Shown: positions 12,251 through 23,099 of the stretch, piece by piece
Position numbering within the stretch: the first letter of the stretch is position 1
Layout: each line of letters starts with the position of its first letter
Assembly: GCA_007922195.1 (NCBI GenBank)
Contig: ML681964.1
Location: forward strand, 5,598,445 to 5,662,444
DNA length: 64,000 nucleotides
DNA from: Podocnemis expansa
Lineage: Eukaryota > Chordata > Testudines > Podocnemididae
Reading direction: 5' to 3'
Program-made: the position numbers and the translations under genes
Notes under the pieces: generated by a model
Databases searched by the model: none
Told to the model about the DNA's origin: nothing
The model's input: only the letters and a program-made list of their open reading frames with translations

Positions 12251-12960
12251 TGGAGTCATGTGGCATTTAAAGACCAACAGATTTATTTTTCACATGAGCT
12301 TTCATGGGAGAAAAATCCCACTTTGTCTGATGCTTCCAAAATGGGGGAATTTATGGAATGGAATGAAAATAAATTCAAGGGAGTGTAAAACATAGGATCA
12401 AGTCATACAGTAACAGCAAATCAGAACAGTTGTTTAGGTTCAAACCCTGTGAAGGCTGAAGTCAAATTACCTTTTGTAATGGGAAAAGAACCCATAGTTT
12501 TGATTTAATCCTGCTTTCATGCAATCTAAGTTGCATATTAATTCCAATTCAGCTGTTTCTCTTTGAAGTCTTGATGTCTCTAAGTACAGTCATTACCAAA
12601 TCATTTATAGAGTGATTAGAAAGATGGAAGTGCTCAGCAACTGGATTTTTTTTTTGTTTTTGTGGTTTCTGATGTCAGTTTTGTGTTCATTTATTCTTTT
12701 GCACAGGGATTTTCCTGTTTGTCCAATGTATAAGGTGTTGGGGCATTTCTGGTACATGATGGCATCGATCACATTAGCAGATGAGCAGGTAAATGAGCCT
12801 TTGATGGAGTAGCTGGGTTGATTAGGACCTATTATGGTATCTATTGTGCAGATATGTGGGCAGACTTGGCAGCTTGGTTTGTTGCAGGGGTGCGTGCCTG
12901 TTTTAATGTTGGGTGGGGACACCTTTGCCTCAGCCTTGCATTGTCATACTTCCTGAAAAA
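12251..12960 (-). mobile_element. Penelope-like retroelement, 3' part
   Basis: Minus-strand remnant of a Penelope-like element (PLE). It keeps the downstream end of the GIY-YIG endonuclease frame, followed by about 350 bp of 3' region. The 3' end is the module CATGAGCTTTCATGGGAG at 12293-12310 (as read on +), which recurs at 17.3, 17.8, 33.1 and 46.2 kb and ties those fragments to the same family. Similarity stops near 12960, so the reverse transcriptase is missing. The link between the module and PLE is inferred from it directly following the endonuclease frame here and again at 17.3-17.7 kb. Confidence 0.72.
12605..12922 (-). pseudogene. GIY-YIG endonuclease domain of a PLE
   Basis: A 105-residue frame. 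The N-terminal third carries a Cys-rich linker (PCNKPSCQVCPHI) of the sort that precedes the PLE endonuclease. Next come CSSANVIDAIMYQKC, then the catalytic core LYIGQTGKSL with the YIG triplet, and RINEHKTDIRNH, which supplies the Arg, Glu and His positions of the nuclease. The first signature (GIY) appears degenerate, as MYQ. In PLEs this domain nicks the target for insertion, downstream of a telomerase-like reverse transcriptase. The reverse transcriptase is absent and the frame meets a stop just upstream, so this is a relic. Confidence 0.75.
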
Positions 12961-13415
12961 ATCCAAAGAAAGAAGAGTTCTCCCTACAATCGCCTTTTTT
13001 TAAAATTTGTATTAAAGGACACACCATATTTGATAGGATCCTGGGGCCCATAAGGCCTTTAAGGAGCAGATGTCTCCATAGCCATTCTTTTCTTGACCTA
13101 TTCTAAACCTCACACAGAGTTCTACAGGGAGCCAAGCATGGGCAGGGGGATGACACATCAACAAATAAATATCACCCTCTTTAAAGGTTCTCCTGAAGAA
13201 AAGTTTGCAAACAATGCTGACTGAGACCCCCTTTGCAAGGGGTGATCTGCCAGCCGAGGAATGCACTGAGGTGTGGCTTTATTGGATCATCCTGCCTGAG
13301 ACTCACAGGATAAACAAGTCAGAGCATAGTCACAGGTTGACCTCTGCTAAAGGCCCTGGCCTCCAGCATCTCCAGATAGAACCACCCCACTCCAAAGAGA
13401 GAAGCTCATAGCTCC
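12961..13415. other. Non-coding stretch
   Basis: Sequence between the PLE remnant and the next hAT-like element. No gene or repeat family was recognised. Confidence 0.5.
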
Positions 13416-13423
13416 ACCCCCAG

Positions 13424-13852
13424 CAGGGGTGGATTACCACACAGCCCTATGGGGCCTGTGCCTACAGCCTCCTGTCCCCAAATTGGGGCCCTCCGCCCTG
13501 CCAGTGCTTGGGGTAGGGCTGGGTAGCCCAAGGACCAGGCTCCACATTCCTGCCCCCACCCTCCTGGCTGGCTGGTCCACTCCAGAGGTGGAGAGGAGCA
13601 GGCCAGTGTGATCAGTTGCTCTACTTCAGGGCCTCTGGTATGGCCAAGCTGTACTGTGTGTGTCAGCCAGTCCCACCACCCCCAGGGGCTGACCAGCTGT
13701 ACTGGGGCTGTCCTCTGGCCCCAGAGCCCCCCACAGCACTGGCCAACTTGTAAGGGGCAGTGCTGTAGGGTGGGGGGGACCATGACTCCAGGCTGGGGGG
13801 GCCCCACCAGTGGGGGAGGCCCAGGGGTCCCACAGCTCCTTATCTGCCTCTG
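13424..13852. mobile_element. GC-rich hAT-like element with 8-bp duplication
   Basis: A 429-bp GC-rich element. The left terminus is CAGGGGTGGATTA. The right terminus, TATCTGCCTCTG, is an imperfect inverse of it. The flanks are ACCCCCAG (13416-13423) and ACCCCCAA (13853-13860), a 7-of-8 match of the size hAT transposases make. The interior is CCC/GGG-rich with no transposase frame, so it moved with a transposase supplied in trans. A 203-residue minus-strand open frame crosses the element and its right flank without any known motif and is not considered real. Confidence 0.6.
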
Positions 13853-14100
13853 ACCCCCAAACCAAATTAAAAGTATTTTAGGCAGCATCACTTCTGCCCA
13901 TATATGCCCTTCCTTAACTGTGCAGCTTCCCCATGTGGAGTTCAATGCCCCTGGTTCAAACAGTACAAAGTCCTTTCCCACCTGAAGTCTTCTCCGGTCT
14001 TTTATTCTAACCAACACATTTTGAAGGGAAGTTAGGCAAGGAATAACTCTACTTTATTTAGTCTCCTGCAAACACCACCACCACTGAGCAGCTCATTTTA

Positions 14101-14330
14101 GGGCTTGTCTACACAAATGCCTGCTTCACAGAACAATGAGGTGTAACTTCACCCTCCAGGAACGAGCTTGCCATGCACTAATGTGGACCCTGCTGATGTG
14201 CAATAACAGTTCCTTAGCAGCCTGTGATTTAGCCCCTTTTCAAAGGGGGGGAAAAAAAAAATCAAAGTGCACTAAGGAATGGCTAGTGTGGCACAACAGT
14301 GTCAACACAGATATTTAATGCACGTCCAGA
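14101..14330. mobile_element. Fragment of GTCTACAC-terminus miniature element
   Basis: Begins GGGCTTGTCTACACAAATG, the terminus type shared by the elements at 15.96, 32.43, 37.25, 59.77 and 62.87 kb. The matching right terminus was not found, so this is a truncated or decayed copy whose right limit is approximate. It contains a G4-7/A8-9 run near 14246-14262. Confidence 0.4.
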
Positions 14331-15636
14331 ATAAATCCACCATGTCAGGCTCCATGGATCAATGCATCAGGATCAGCTGAGCAGCCAGAGGAGACCACTC
14401 AAAAATCAATCCTGGGAGTGATCTCCATTCAATACAATTCTAACCCCCCAAAAAAGGATAATGTTGAATTGAACAGTGGGCATTTCCTGGTAGTGCAGCC
14501 CAGTGAAGACACCACAGAAAGGCAGCATAAGTAAGTGGATGGGAGGTATGTAAGGTTAGTACTGTAGAATGTGCATCTCCCACTGACCAGGCGCAGCATG
14601 GCAGCATTTACACCCCAGCTTGCCACAAGCTAAAATGTATGTGTATACAAGAACTTTTTCCTTCCTTTTTCTTAAAAGTCAGAAGCCAACATTTAGTCCC
14701 TTGCTCTCCAAAAATGAAACAACAGCTTTAAGAAATTAATAAAAAAAATCCAGTGCTGGAGAGGAGCTGCTATTACATTTTCTTATTCTATAATACATAA
14801 AAGATGTGTGGCAACCAAAGGGGAAAAAAAAATCAAGTTCAAAGCCATCTTAAAATAGAGGCAATCAGATAATTCAGGCAGAACGAATGCTTTCACCAGT
14901 TGCCAAATAAGTCTGTTATACAGTCAGACCAGCAGTGTGATGTTTATATTCTCTTTCATATACTGTAGCTCTGCTGAAACAATCCATTAGCAAATCACAG
15001 AATATATGCCCTAATCTTTATTAATAGGCTCAAATGTCACATTTTAAACCAATAAAACTATTAAAGTGATTGCTTCTCACCCTAAGCCTTGAAATGCTAA
15101 GACCAAGTTAATGGAGGTGTTTTTTAGGTTGACTAGTTAATATACATCCAAGTCCTCAAGAATTCAAGACCCATGTTGCTTATTGAAAGAAACCTAATTC
15201 ACAATCTTTTAATAAATTATATTAAGACTGTTTAATGAAAAAAATCAAGAAAAATTAGTTTCAGAACTGGATTGGAATTAAATCACAATGAATTAAATCA
15301 AATTAGTTCTAGAAATAATTAATCCTTGTCAGTTCTAAAGAGCATTCCAAGAAGGTGGTTGTTCATTTAGTTGGGAATTCCCAAGTAAAAAAAACTGTAT
15401 TTGGAGCTGGCTATTAACACAATGCTGAAACCTCTAAATATCTAATTTCTGAACACAACCTTATATCCAATTAAAAAATTCTATTTATTTGTGGTAGGTA
15501 ACCCTCTCCTCATCCACAAACAGATGTTGTAATCTTAAACTTTAACACTTTTGATAAGCAGACATTTGATAACTCTGTCTTAATAGACAGCTTTAATCTT
15601 AGGTCTTTTTACACAGAACACTTTCATATTTTAGTA
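14331..15636. other. Non-coding stretch
   Basis: AT-rich sequence with no supported gene or clear repeat. Confidence 0.55.
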
Positions 15637-15832
15637 CAGACATGGCCAAACTGCAGCTCAGGAGCTGCACGTGGCTCTTGAATGAAAAATTGTGGCTCAC
15701 AGAAGAACATCAGCAAATCAATTTAGTAGATAAAAGTATACGACTATATGCCTCAGTGCGGCTCTTGAAGGTTTAATAATCAACTTGTGTGGCTCTTGAG
15801 CGCCATAAGTTTACTAAACCAGGGGTGGCCAG
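15637..15832 (+). mobile_element. Short hAT-like element, ends imperfect
   Basis: Starts CAGACATGGCCAAACTGCAG and contains several copies of GTGGCTCTTGA (or GCGGCTCTTGA). That composition is typical of a short hAT-derived family whose termini read CAGGGGTGGCCAA. A second CAGGGGTGGCCAG lies at the right end in the same orientation, not the inverse. The right end is therefore rearranged, or it is the start of another element. A sister copy begins at 63.64 kb. Confidence 0.5.
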
Positions 15833-15957
15833 TTTCCTAGGATTATGCTTTAGGGCTACTTAAACTTGGAACTTTCTCTCTTGTACCTTCCCTGTATGGA
15901 CTTTTTGGGTGCTCATGTACAAATCACATCTTCACACCCTACATGAAAGGTGCCTTA

Positions 15958-16165
15958 ACAGAGGGCATATCTACACAATGCAAACTATATTGGCATAGCT
16001 ATGGTTGGCATAGCTGTCAGCATACCCCATAGTGCAGACTCAGCCCACACTGAACAAAGGGTTTTTCAGTCAGTGTAGGAAAACCACCTCCCAGATGAAA
16101 TTATGTCAATAGAAGTACTCTTCTGTGAACATAGCTTTATCTACATTGGGAAGGGAGAGAAGGAA
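15958..16165. mobile_element. GTCTACAC-terminus miniature element
   Basis: The left end reads GGGCATATCTACACAATGC. The right side reads AACATAGCTTTATCTACAT, roughly its inverse. The interior holds GGCATAGCTATGG and GGCATAGCTGTCAG. No coding potential. The target duplication is not clear. Confidence 0.45.
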
Positions 16166-17238
16166 CAGGCATGGCTACATTGGTCAGAGAGGTGGTTCCC
16201 CCCCCCCAGAGCAGACATGGCCAAAAAACAGAAAACAAAACATAAAATACTTAAGATGACAAGTAGTTCACAAACCCTTCAGCTCTAGCAGTCTTCTGGA
16301 CTCTTGCAGCACAGGAGCTGGCACAGGGCCCAAGCATGATTTTTTTCAAGCTCACTACGAACTTGTAATACAGGACACCTCCCATGCACATACCACAATC
16401 CCTCAACCTGGGCATTTAGGCCCCACTGACCCTCTAGGACCTGGCAAAGTGTACTCTTCCCTCCCCTCATATGGGGGCCCTGGAGCTGGAACTGCAGTCA
16501 AGAAGCCAGATCTTGCAGTCACAGGGCTTCCTGCTAGCAGAACCTCTTTGGATGCAGGGACACTAGTCAAAGGCTAATGTAGCTTGTTTGTCAATGTCTT
16601 GACAAATTCTCCCCAAATGGTTATGTGCAGGATTACAAGAATGTCACTCTTCTTGTAAGTAGCATGTTGACCCAAGAGACCTAAATTCTCAGTTCCACCC
16701 TTGGTTGTTATAGTTTGCAGCAAACTTTGCTTACCCAGCCCTGCTGTGACTCTTCAAACGTCTTCACACAAATTAAGTGCAAAGTTTACTGAAGAGCTTT
16801 GCTAATTAAGTCATCTTGAGATGGGGGGGAAGCCTGATTTTAATATCATTGGGGGTTTACATCCTAGAGGTAGAACATCCATAACCCCACAAGCATATCA
16901 ATAATCCAGACATGAAACTACCTTTGACAAAGCAGATGAGGTGACAGCATGTCACCAATTTACAGAAAAATGTAATTACACACACACACACACACAGCGC
17001 CTTGGCAACCAGTCAGTCAGTCACCTGGCTAATTTAAAATAAGTGTGAAAACATGGCAAATACAATAATCTTCCTGATTAGGACAAATATACACTAACAT
17101 TTGAAATTAGGCCATAGATCAAATGTTTTATAATCTGAAGTTTCGCTTCAATAGAGAAAATTACTATAAAAGCCTCATTTAAAATGATATTTTTTCAAGT
17201 TTATATAGGGTTTTGTAGTCTCAGGCTATTTCTCTCAC
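16166..17238. other. Non-coding stretch with short CA array
   Basis: No supported gene. A C run lies at 16199-16207 and a (CA) array of about 19 bases at 16978-16996. A block near 16270-16560 is somewhat GC-richer but carries no recognised signature. Confidence 0.5.
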
Positions 17239-17883
17239 ACTAGGGGGGGATCAGAGGAGTCCAGTGGTACTTAAAGATTAACAAATTGATTTACTGCATG
17301 AGCTTTCATGGGAGAAAAATCCCACTTCAAATGCTTTGAAAATGGGGGAAACTCACAGAAGGGGAGAAAAATAAATGCAAGGAAGTGTAAGACATGGGAT
17401 CAGGTCAAATTAACAGCAAATCAAAGCAGTTGTAAAAGATTCAAACACAGGGGAACAGCATATAGAGGAAGATGAGGTCAAATCACTTGTTGTAATGAAA
17501 GAAAAATACAAAGTCCCTATTAAGCTCTGAAGCAATGCAATCAAATTTGATCTCAGTAGCTTCTTTGAAGCTTTGATCTAGTATTCATCTGCCTCAGCAT
17601 CACAATTAGTAAATCATCAATGGATGATCAGGAAAGCTGAAATGCTGACCCACTGGTTTTAGAATATTGTGATTTCTGATGTCAGATTTGTGCCCGTCAC
17701 TGCTTTTATTTTCTCCTATTCTGTAAGTTCCTCCATCTTCAAAGCATCTGACAAACTGGGATTTTTTCCCCCCCCAGAAAAGCTCATGCAATAAATATAT
17801 TTGCTAGTCTTTAAGTGCCACAGGACTACTTGTTTGTTTTATTGAAGGAGGCTAACATGGCTGCCCCTTCAGAAATACAGAGG
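17239..17883 (-). mobile_element. Penelope-derived unit with inverted ends
   Basis: The left part (17255-17700, minus strand) is a PLE 3' region followed by the tail of the endonuclease reading. The right part (17745-17883, plus strand) is another copy of the 3' terminal module, ending in GGCTAACATGGCTGCCCC. The outer 70 bp on the two sides are therefore inverted copies of each other: GCATGAGCTTTCATGGGAG on the left, GAAAAGCTCATGCA on the right. The same inner junction (CTGTAAG-TCCTCCATCTTCAAA type sequence just before the right module) occurs at 33.06 kb, so the inverted arrangement is a family feature and not a local accident. Confidence 0.6.
17606..17720 (-). pseudogene. PLE endonuclease tail
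   Basis: A short minus-strand reading containing GHKSDIRNHN and PVGQHFSFPDHPL. The first part aligns by eye with EHKTDIRNHK of the 12.6-kb PLE endonuclease. The second resembles the region that follows the nuclease in PLEs. Only the C-terminal end is present; the YIG core is missing. Confidence 0.55.
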
Positions 17884-18790
17884 ATCAGCGTCCCAGTGTC
17901 TAAGGTGCTATTAAAAAGATTGTCTAATTTGAAACAAAACAAAAAATAATTGTAAGCAAATAGTAGCAGTAAAGTTCAGGGAAGTTCACATGAGGATAAC
18001 GGTAAGATCATCCAGTTATGGAAGTCAGCTATATGCACAAGGGAATGGTTCTGAATTGCTTGAAACTTGTTTTAAAACAAAATCATAGGTACCACATATC
18101 CCTGAATGTCATTTAGCCAACCCACTGTTGGTTGATTTCTTGTAGGCATCCCCACAGAAAATGTATCTAAAGGAAGGATTTAAAAAAGTGGCCTTCTGCA
18201 TCAGTTTAGGGAAAGTGTCACAAGGGGCAAAATAGAAGAAAGTACAGGTTATGTATTACAGTATGATACAAATTAGTTCATGGGAAAAGGCAGAAAAATA
18301 ACATTTGACAAAAAATCCAGTGAGAAAGAATGAGAGCTTAGTAGTGAGGTCCATGAAAACCTGCAGTAATATAATCAAGAGAGTTTGTGGAAGGAATTAC
18401 ATTGGCCTCACCTTCCTGTGTCTGCAGCCCTTTAAGGGCTGGTTTTGTTTGTTTTGACTTTGGTTTGTTATACAACTCAATAAAAGCAATTTTGTAAACA
18501 CATTTTAAAAAAGGGTGACCAACCTTTCAGAGGTCAAAAAAGTTCAGTTTGGATGAGATTTTGAAAAAAGAGTTAACTTTATCCAAACCAGCTAACTGAA
18601 ATGTATCAACAGCCCTGGAGAAACCACATTGATCTCTAAAACGTGGTCCTACTCTGAAACATCTATATTTCTTCCTATTTTAGTTGTCAAGTTGAAACAT
18701 TACTACTTTCTTGTTAGCACTGCAGCCAATACCATGAACTAAATTCTCCAGGCACATGTTAAAAACCACAGTTGTTAAATAGGTCCTAAC

Positions 18791-18890
18791 TGAGCAAAGC
18801 ATTTAAGAATGTGCCTAATTGTGTGTACTTAAGTCCTTTTTGAAATCAGTGGGACCTAAATACATGCTTAAATTCTTTACTGAATCAAGA
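18791..18890. repeat. Short palindromic MITE-like repeat
   Basis: Imperfect palindrome. GAGCAAAGCATTTAAGAATG on the left is mirrored by TACATGCTTAAATTCTTTACTGAATC on the right, around GAAATCAGTGGGACC. It belongs to the same miniature class as 9.86 kb. Confidence 0.45.
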
Positions 18891-20932
18891 ACCTCAGCTT
18901 TAATCTGGTTGAGATTCTCCTCTCACATGCTTAAATTCAAGTACCTACAATCCTTTTTCCTCAGCATTTGTAGCAGTGTCTTAGTTCTGAATGCAAAATA
19001 TTTTTGAGGCTGATGCATAAGACAAAAAGAACCCACAGTTTCACCTTCAAATTCTAGTTCCAGCAAGCTTGCAATTAGAAAATTCTCTTTTTTTTTTTAA
19101 ATTTATGCAGTGAGTAAGTATGATATGGAGCTACAGAGACATAATGCTACATTTACAAACTGGCTGTTCAGAGATGTAATCTAATGAAACCCCTAAAACT
19201 GGTACACCCAAGTCTTCAGTGGACACCATTCATGACCTTAAAAAAGCATCAGAACAGGTGCATCATGTAAAATTATGCACCAGTTTTGTTAAATAACTGC
19301 AAGAGAGGGGAGGTAGCAAAGACAGAGAGAATTCTCCCACCAGAGGGATCTTTACCTCCCTTCCCCCATTCCCTAGGTGCCTAACACATAAAAGTTATGT
19401 AAGGCAATACTGTAAATAAATAGGGCAGGCCTGAGTGGTCATGGGAAGCAGACAGTACTGATGGCCCCCTGTATTAATAAGTAACATTTTTCACTTCCTA
19501 TAAACACATCTTTTAGAAGCAGATGAAATATTGGTAAGGAATTTGAATACCTTCACTATTGCTGAAAGATCAATTTCTCCACTCTAGCTTCTGCAGTCAA
19601 AAAAAGGGACTCACACCCCCCCCCCCCGGAGGAAGATTACATTTAAAACATACATTGTTTCCATTTTAGATAGCTGTAATTTACAAATGCCTCAGGCCTG
19701 ATTAGTTAAAATGTCTCCTAAAAGTGATAATGAAGTGCATTATTAAGCAAAGGTAACTGAACAGGGAGTATCTCCAGCATGGACTGGGGGAGTATGAAAT
19801 TATGATTTTTCATTTTAAATTCCCCTTCCAGTTTTATTTAAGGCATCTATAATGTGGTAACAACAAGCTATAAAATAAGAATGCAGAAAACTAAAAAAAG
19901 CATTTCTATATGCATTTTCAAACAAGGTGGGATGTGGAAGCAGGAATTGAGCCATAAGGACTCCATTGAAATTAATAGTGATTATGTGCTAATTCCCCAT
20001 AGATTGCTTTTTAAACAAACTCATTAAATTTATAATAAGCTGTTAGAATGTACAAGGAATCACTCACTCTTAGAACTTGAACTAGTTGGATCCAAAACAG
20101 CAACTCTACCTCTTGAGGTAATGGGAAGTCTCCCTCAGAAGTCAGAAACAGAAGTAGTAGCAGCTCACTCCCTTAACAACAACAGCTAAGAAAACCTGCT
20201 TTAGCAAGTGGCATGAGCTGAGAAGGCCAAAGTAGAATATTGTTGGGGGAGCTCTCACTATTAAAGGAAGTGCCTCACCCCTGTCTCAACAGGTGGGAGA
20301 CTTGATGGGGCCTGCAGCGAAAGGGGATAGTCCCATAAGCAAGGAAGGAGACACTTGTTGAGGGATACCAGATGGAAATTTCCAAGACAGAAGTGGGGGC
20401 ATGGGGAGGAACTGGCTCCTGTTGGCCAGCTCAGGGGAAAGGTGCTGATTAGTCAGCATTCTCCAGTTCTAAGAATTTAACCTTGGACAGGAGCCACATA
20501 AGGCCTCTTTCATTAGCTGAGTCATGTGAGGTAGGCTGAAGGGTATTTATCCTGCATTATGGGTTGCACGTTAAGAGCCCTGGGACCCATCATGTGCCTG
20601 TTATGAGCGAGAATGTGTGATGGACATGTAGCACTTCTGTGTTAAAGTTTAATAAAAGTTACAGTTTGCCACTTAAAATTAAGAGACAGGTGGATGGATT
20701 TGATGCTATGTCTGCATCAAGGACGCTGGGAGGAAAAGAAAAAGAACCTTTCAGTGTTTAGAGTCCATTTCCAACCCCTAACTCTAAACTAAATTACTGA
20801 AGCCTCTGGGAGTTGACCTGAGTGAAGACATTAACACTGAGTTTCACATTTTAAGAACTGTCCTTACTGTAGTTTACTTCGGCAGCCTCTCTTCCTAAAG
20901 GATTTGAACATATCACTTAAGCTTATTTTCAG

Positions 20933-20969
<37 letters not shown>
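20933..20969. repeat. (TA)n(CA)n microsatellite
   Basis: A TA array passing directly into a CA array. The same TA-to-CA structure occurs at 38.84 kb. Confidence 0.95.
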
Positions 20970-23099
20970 GTCAATAGCTCCACTTCTTGGCCATTGGTAG
21001 CAGCCCACTTAAACAGGTGCTTAGGTTTAAGCACAGGAGGCGTTTGACTGTAGTCAGTGGTACTGCTTATGTGCCTAAAGTAGAATTGCTAAATCATGGT
21101 TTCTGATATTACACAGAATATCCCCCATTGTAGCAACCTTCTTGAGTAGCTATTAGTAATATCACTTCTGGCTTCCTTACTAAACTCACTTATAGGAAAG
21201 ATGGATTCAGAAGAAGATTGTCTAGTCTTTACCAAGCATAGTCTGTGCATCAGGCACAGAAATGTAAAATTGTATCATTTTCCCAACTGGACTTTAATTA
21301 CAATCTTAATCATCTGAGCTGCTGAATCAAACATGGAAAGAAAAGTAAGGGGGCATCCATCTACTGTCTGTCTAATAATGCAGTCCTCAGAGCAGCATTT
21401 CTAAATGTTGGCCTAATTGGATCTGATAACTCAGGAGAAAAGCCTGTTCAGGAAAGTAATCAATACCCTGCCAATTTTACTAGATTTAACAAGGTTGCAA
21501 TACTGTTGGTTTGCAATGAGGGAGCCCACATTCTATTTTGAGTATCTCCTGCCGCTGTCACCTTTCTTGTGTCATAATGGATTTGAGTTAGTACCAATTC
21601 CTGATTTTATTTAAAAAAAAAAAAAAAAAAGCCTTGGCAGTTCTGCTGTACAAAACTATCTGGACTGTGTTCAATGAATGGTAGGACTATTCTCTTCTCT
21701 CTCCAGTCTTACCCAGTGTAGGAACATTGGGTTCAGTGGTGCTACTACTAATTAACAGTGGTGTGAGGAAAATGAGACTTGTGAGTGTAAAAGCAGCAAA
21801 TAGTCCTATACTTTTTTCTCCTCAGTCTTTTTGAATTAGTAGCTCTAATCATATTAATAGCTCATGTTCTTGTGCTTGTCTTCCTACCTATTATGATATA
21901 TCTATATTGAAAATCAGATTTCAATAAAGCCATTTTGTTTCCTCTCAAAAAAAGTGAAATTGAAATGTTGAGGTGTTAATCCTGATCAGAGATCTATGAT
22001 CATGTTACTTGTCTAAATGATACATCCACAAGAGTGGTAGTTTAATTATATGAAATACGGGAAACATACAAGCTTAGATCTGAAGTCTAAAAAGAAGCTA
22101 ATGAAGTTCGCAGATCAAGTTGTGCAACTCTCTTAACAACTAGCCATCTGCATTTTGCATGAACTGAGAGTGGAAGAGCAGTGACATTAATAGCCCAGCA
22201 ATTACTTTAAAATGGCGACTCGCAAGAATGAATAAGTGTTTCTAATTCTGCATAACCTTAGTCGAGAGAACCAAGCCTTCGCAATATTGCAAAAATGCTA
22301 ATGGAAAGCCATTAATGTGTCAGAAGAATCAGTTTTAAAAAATATAAAACATCATCTGAGTGACTTCACATGAATGAAAAAATGTTTCAGCTTAAATTGA
22401 GATTATTTTATAGGCGGGAGGAAGTTATATAGTAAATTAAGTCATTATGTAGAATAATATTACCAGTCTAATTCTGTATGGCTGGAAAGCAATTCTGAAG
22501 AATAGCAACCAATGAGATAGCCTTTTTACTCAGCCTAGAACTATGGGAGTCATTTGCACAAATACAGAAATTCATCCCAAAGCTTTCAGTAACATTACCC
22601 CAAGGAAAGATAGAAAGCAAAAATCAGGGACTGTTGTAGCACATTTTTTTTAAAATCATTTTCAGGATTATTCTTCTTGAGGAAACCATGTGGCTATTCC
22701 TGTGAGATCAGACCCATAACCACTGAATGATCTTTGGGTCAAAACCACACTTGTAAGATATTTGACATTATGTCAGGGTTAACAGTATTAAAGGCAATTG
22801 AAATAACTAGAAGAAGAACAAGATAGGTCACATCTTTGAGGTAGCTGATGCCAGTAACAATTTGCAAAGTACTACAGTTACAGTGAAATAGTATGCATTT
22901 ATAGGCAGTAGGTGACTGGAGCTAAAGGAGACAAACCCCCAAATCTAGTTTCTGAGCCACCCTGCCACTGATGCACATGCTCTACGTTGCAGGCAAAGCC
23001 TTATGTCTGACCTTGCTAGGGGCAGGGAGTGGGTTAGGGGAAAGCCCCGCCTGTGCACTTGTATGCATCAAGTGATAAGACATTATGCTGATAAGAACA

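Larger units (their letters stand above)
17884..23099. other. Long AT-rich non-coding stretch
   Basis: No supported gene in more than 5 kb. It contains the palindromic repeat at 18.79 kb, a TA/CA microsatellite at 20.93 kb, a C run near 19616-19627 and an A18 run at 21613-21630. The part at 20200-20660 is less AT-rich and ends with AATAAAAG; it could be a decayed LTR or other repeat, but I cannot assign it. Confidence 0.5.

Noticed and set aside
13406..14017. 203-residue minus-strand open frame
   Set aside because: It spans a transposable element, its target duplications and flank, so it cannot be an ancestral gene; no motif.
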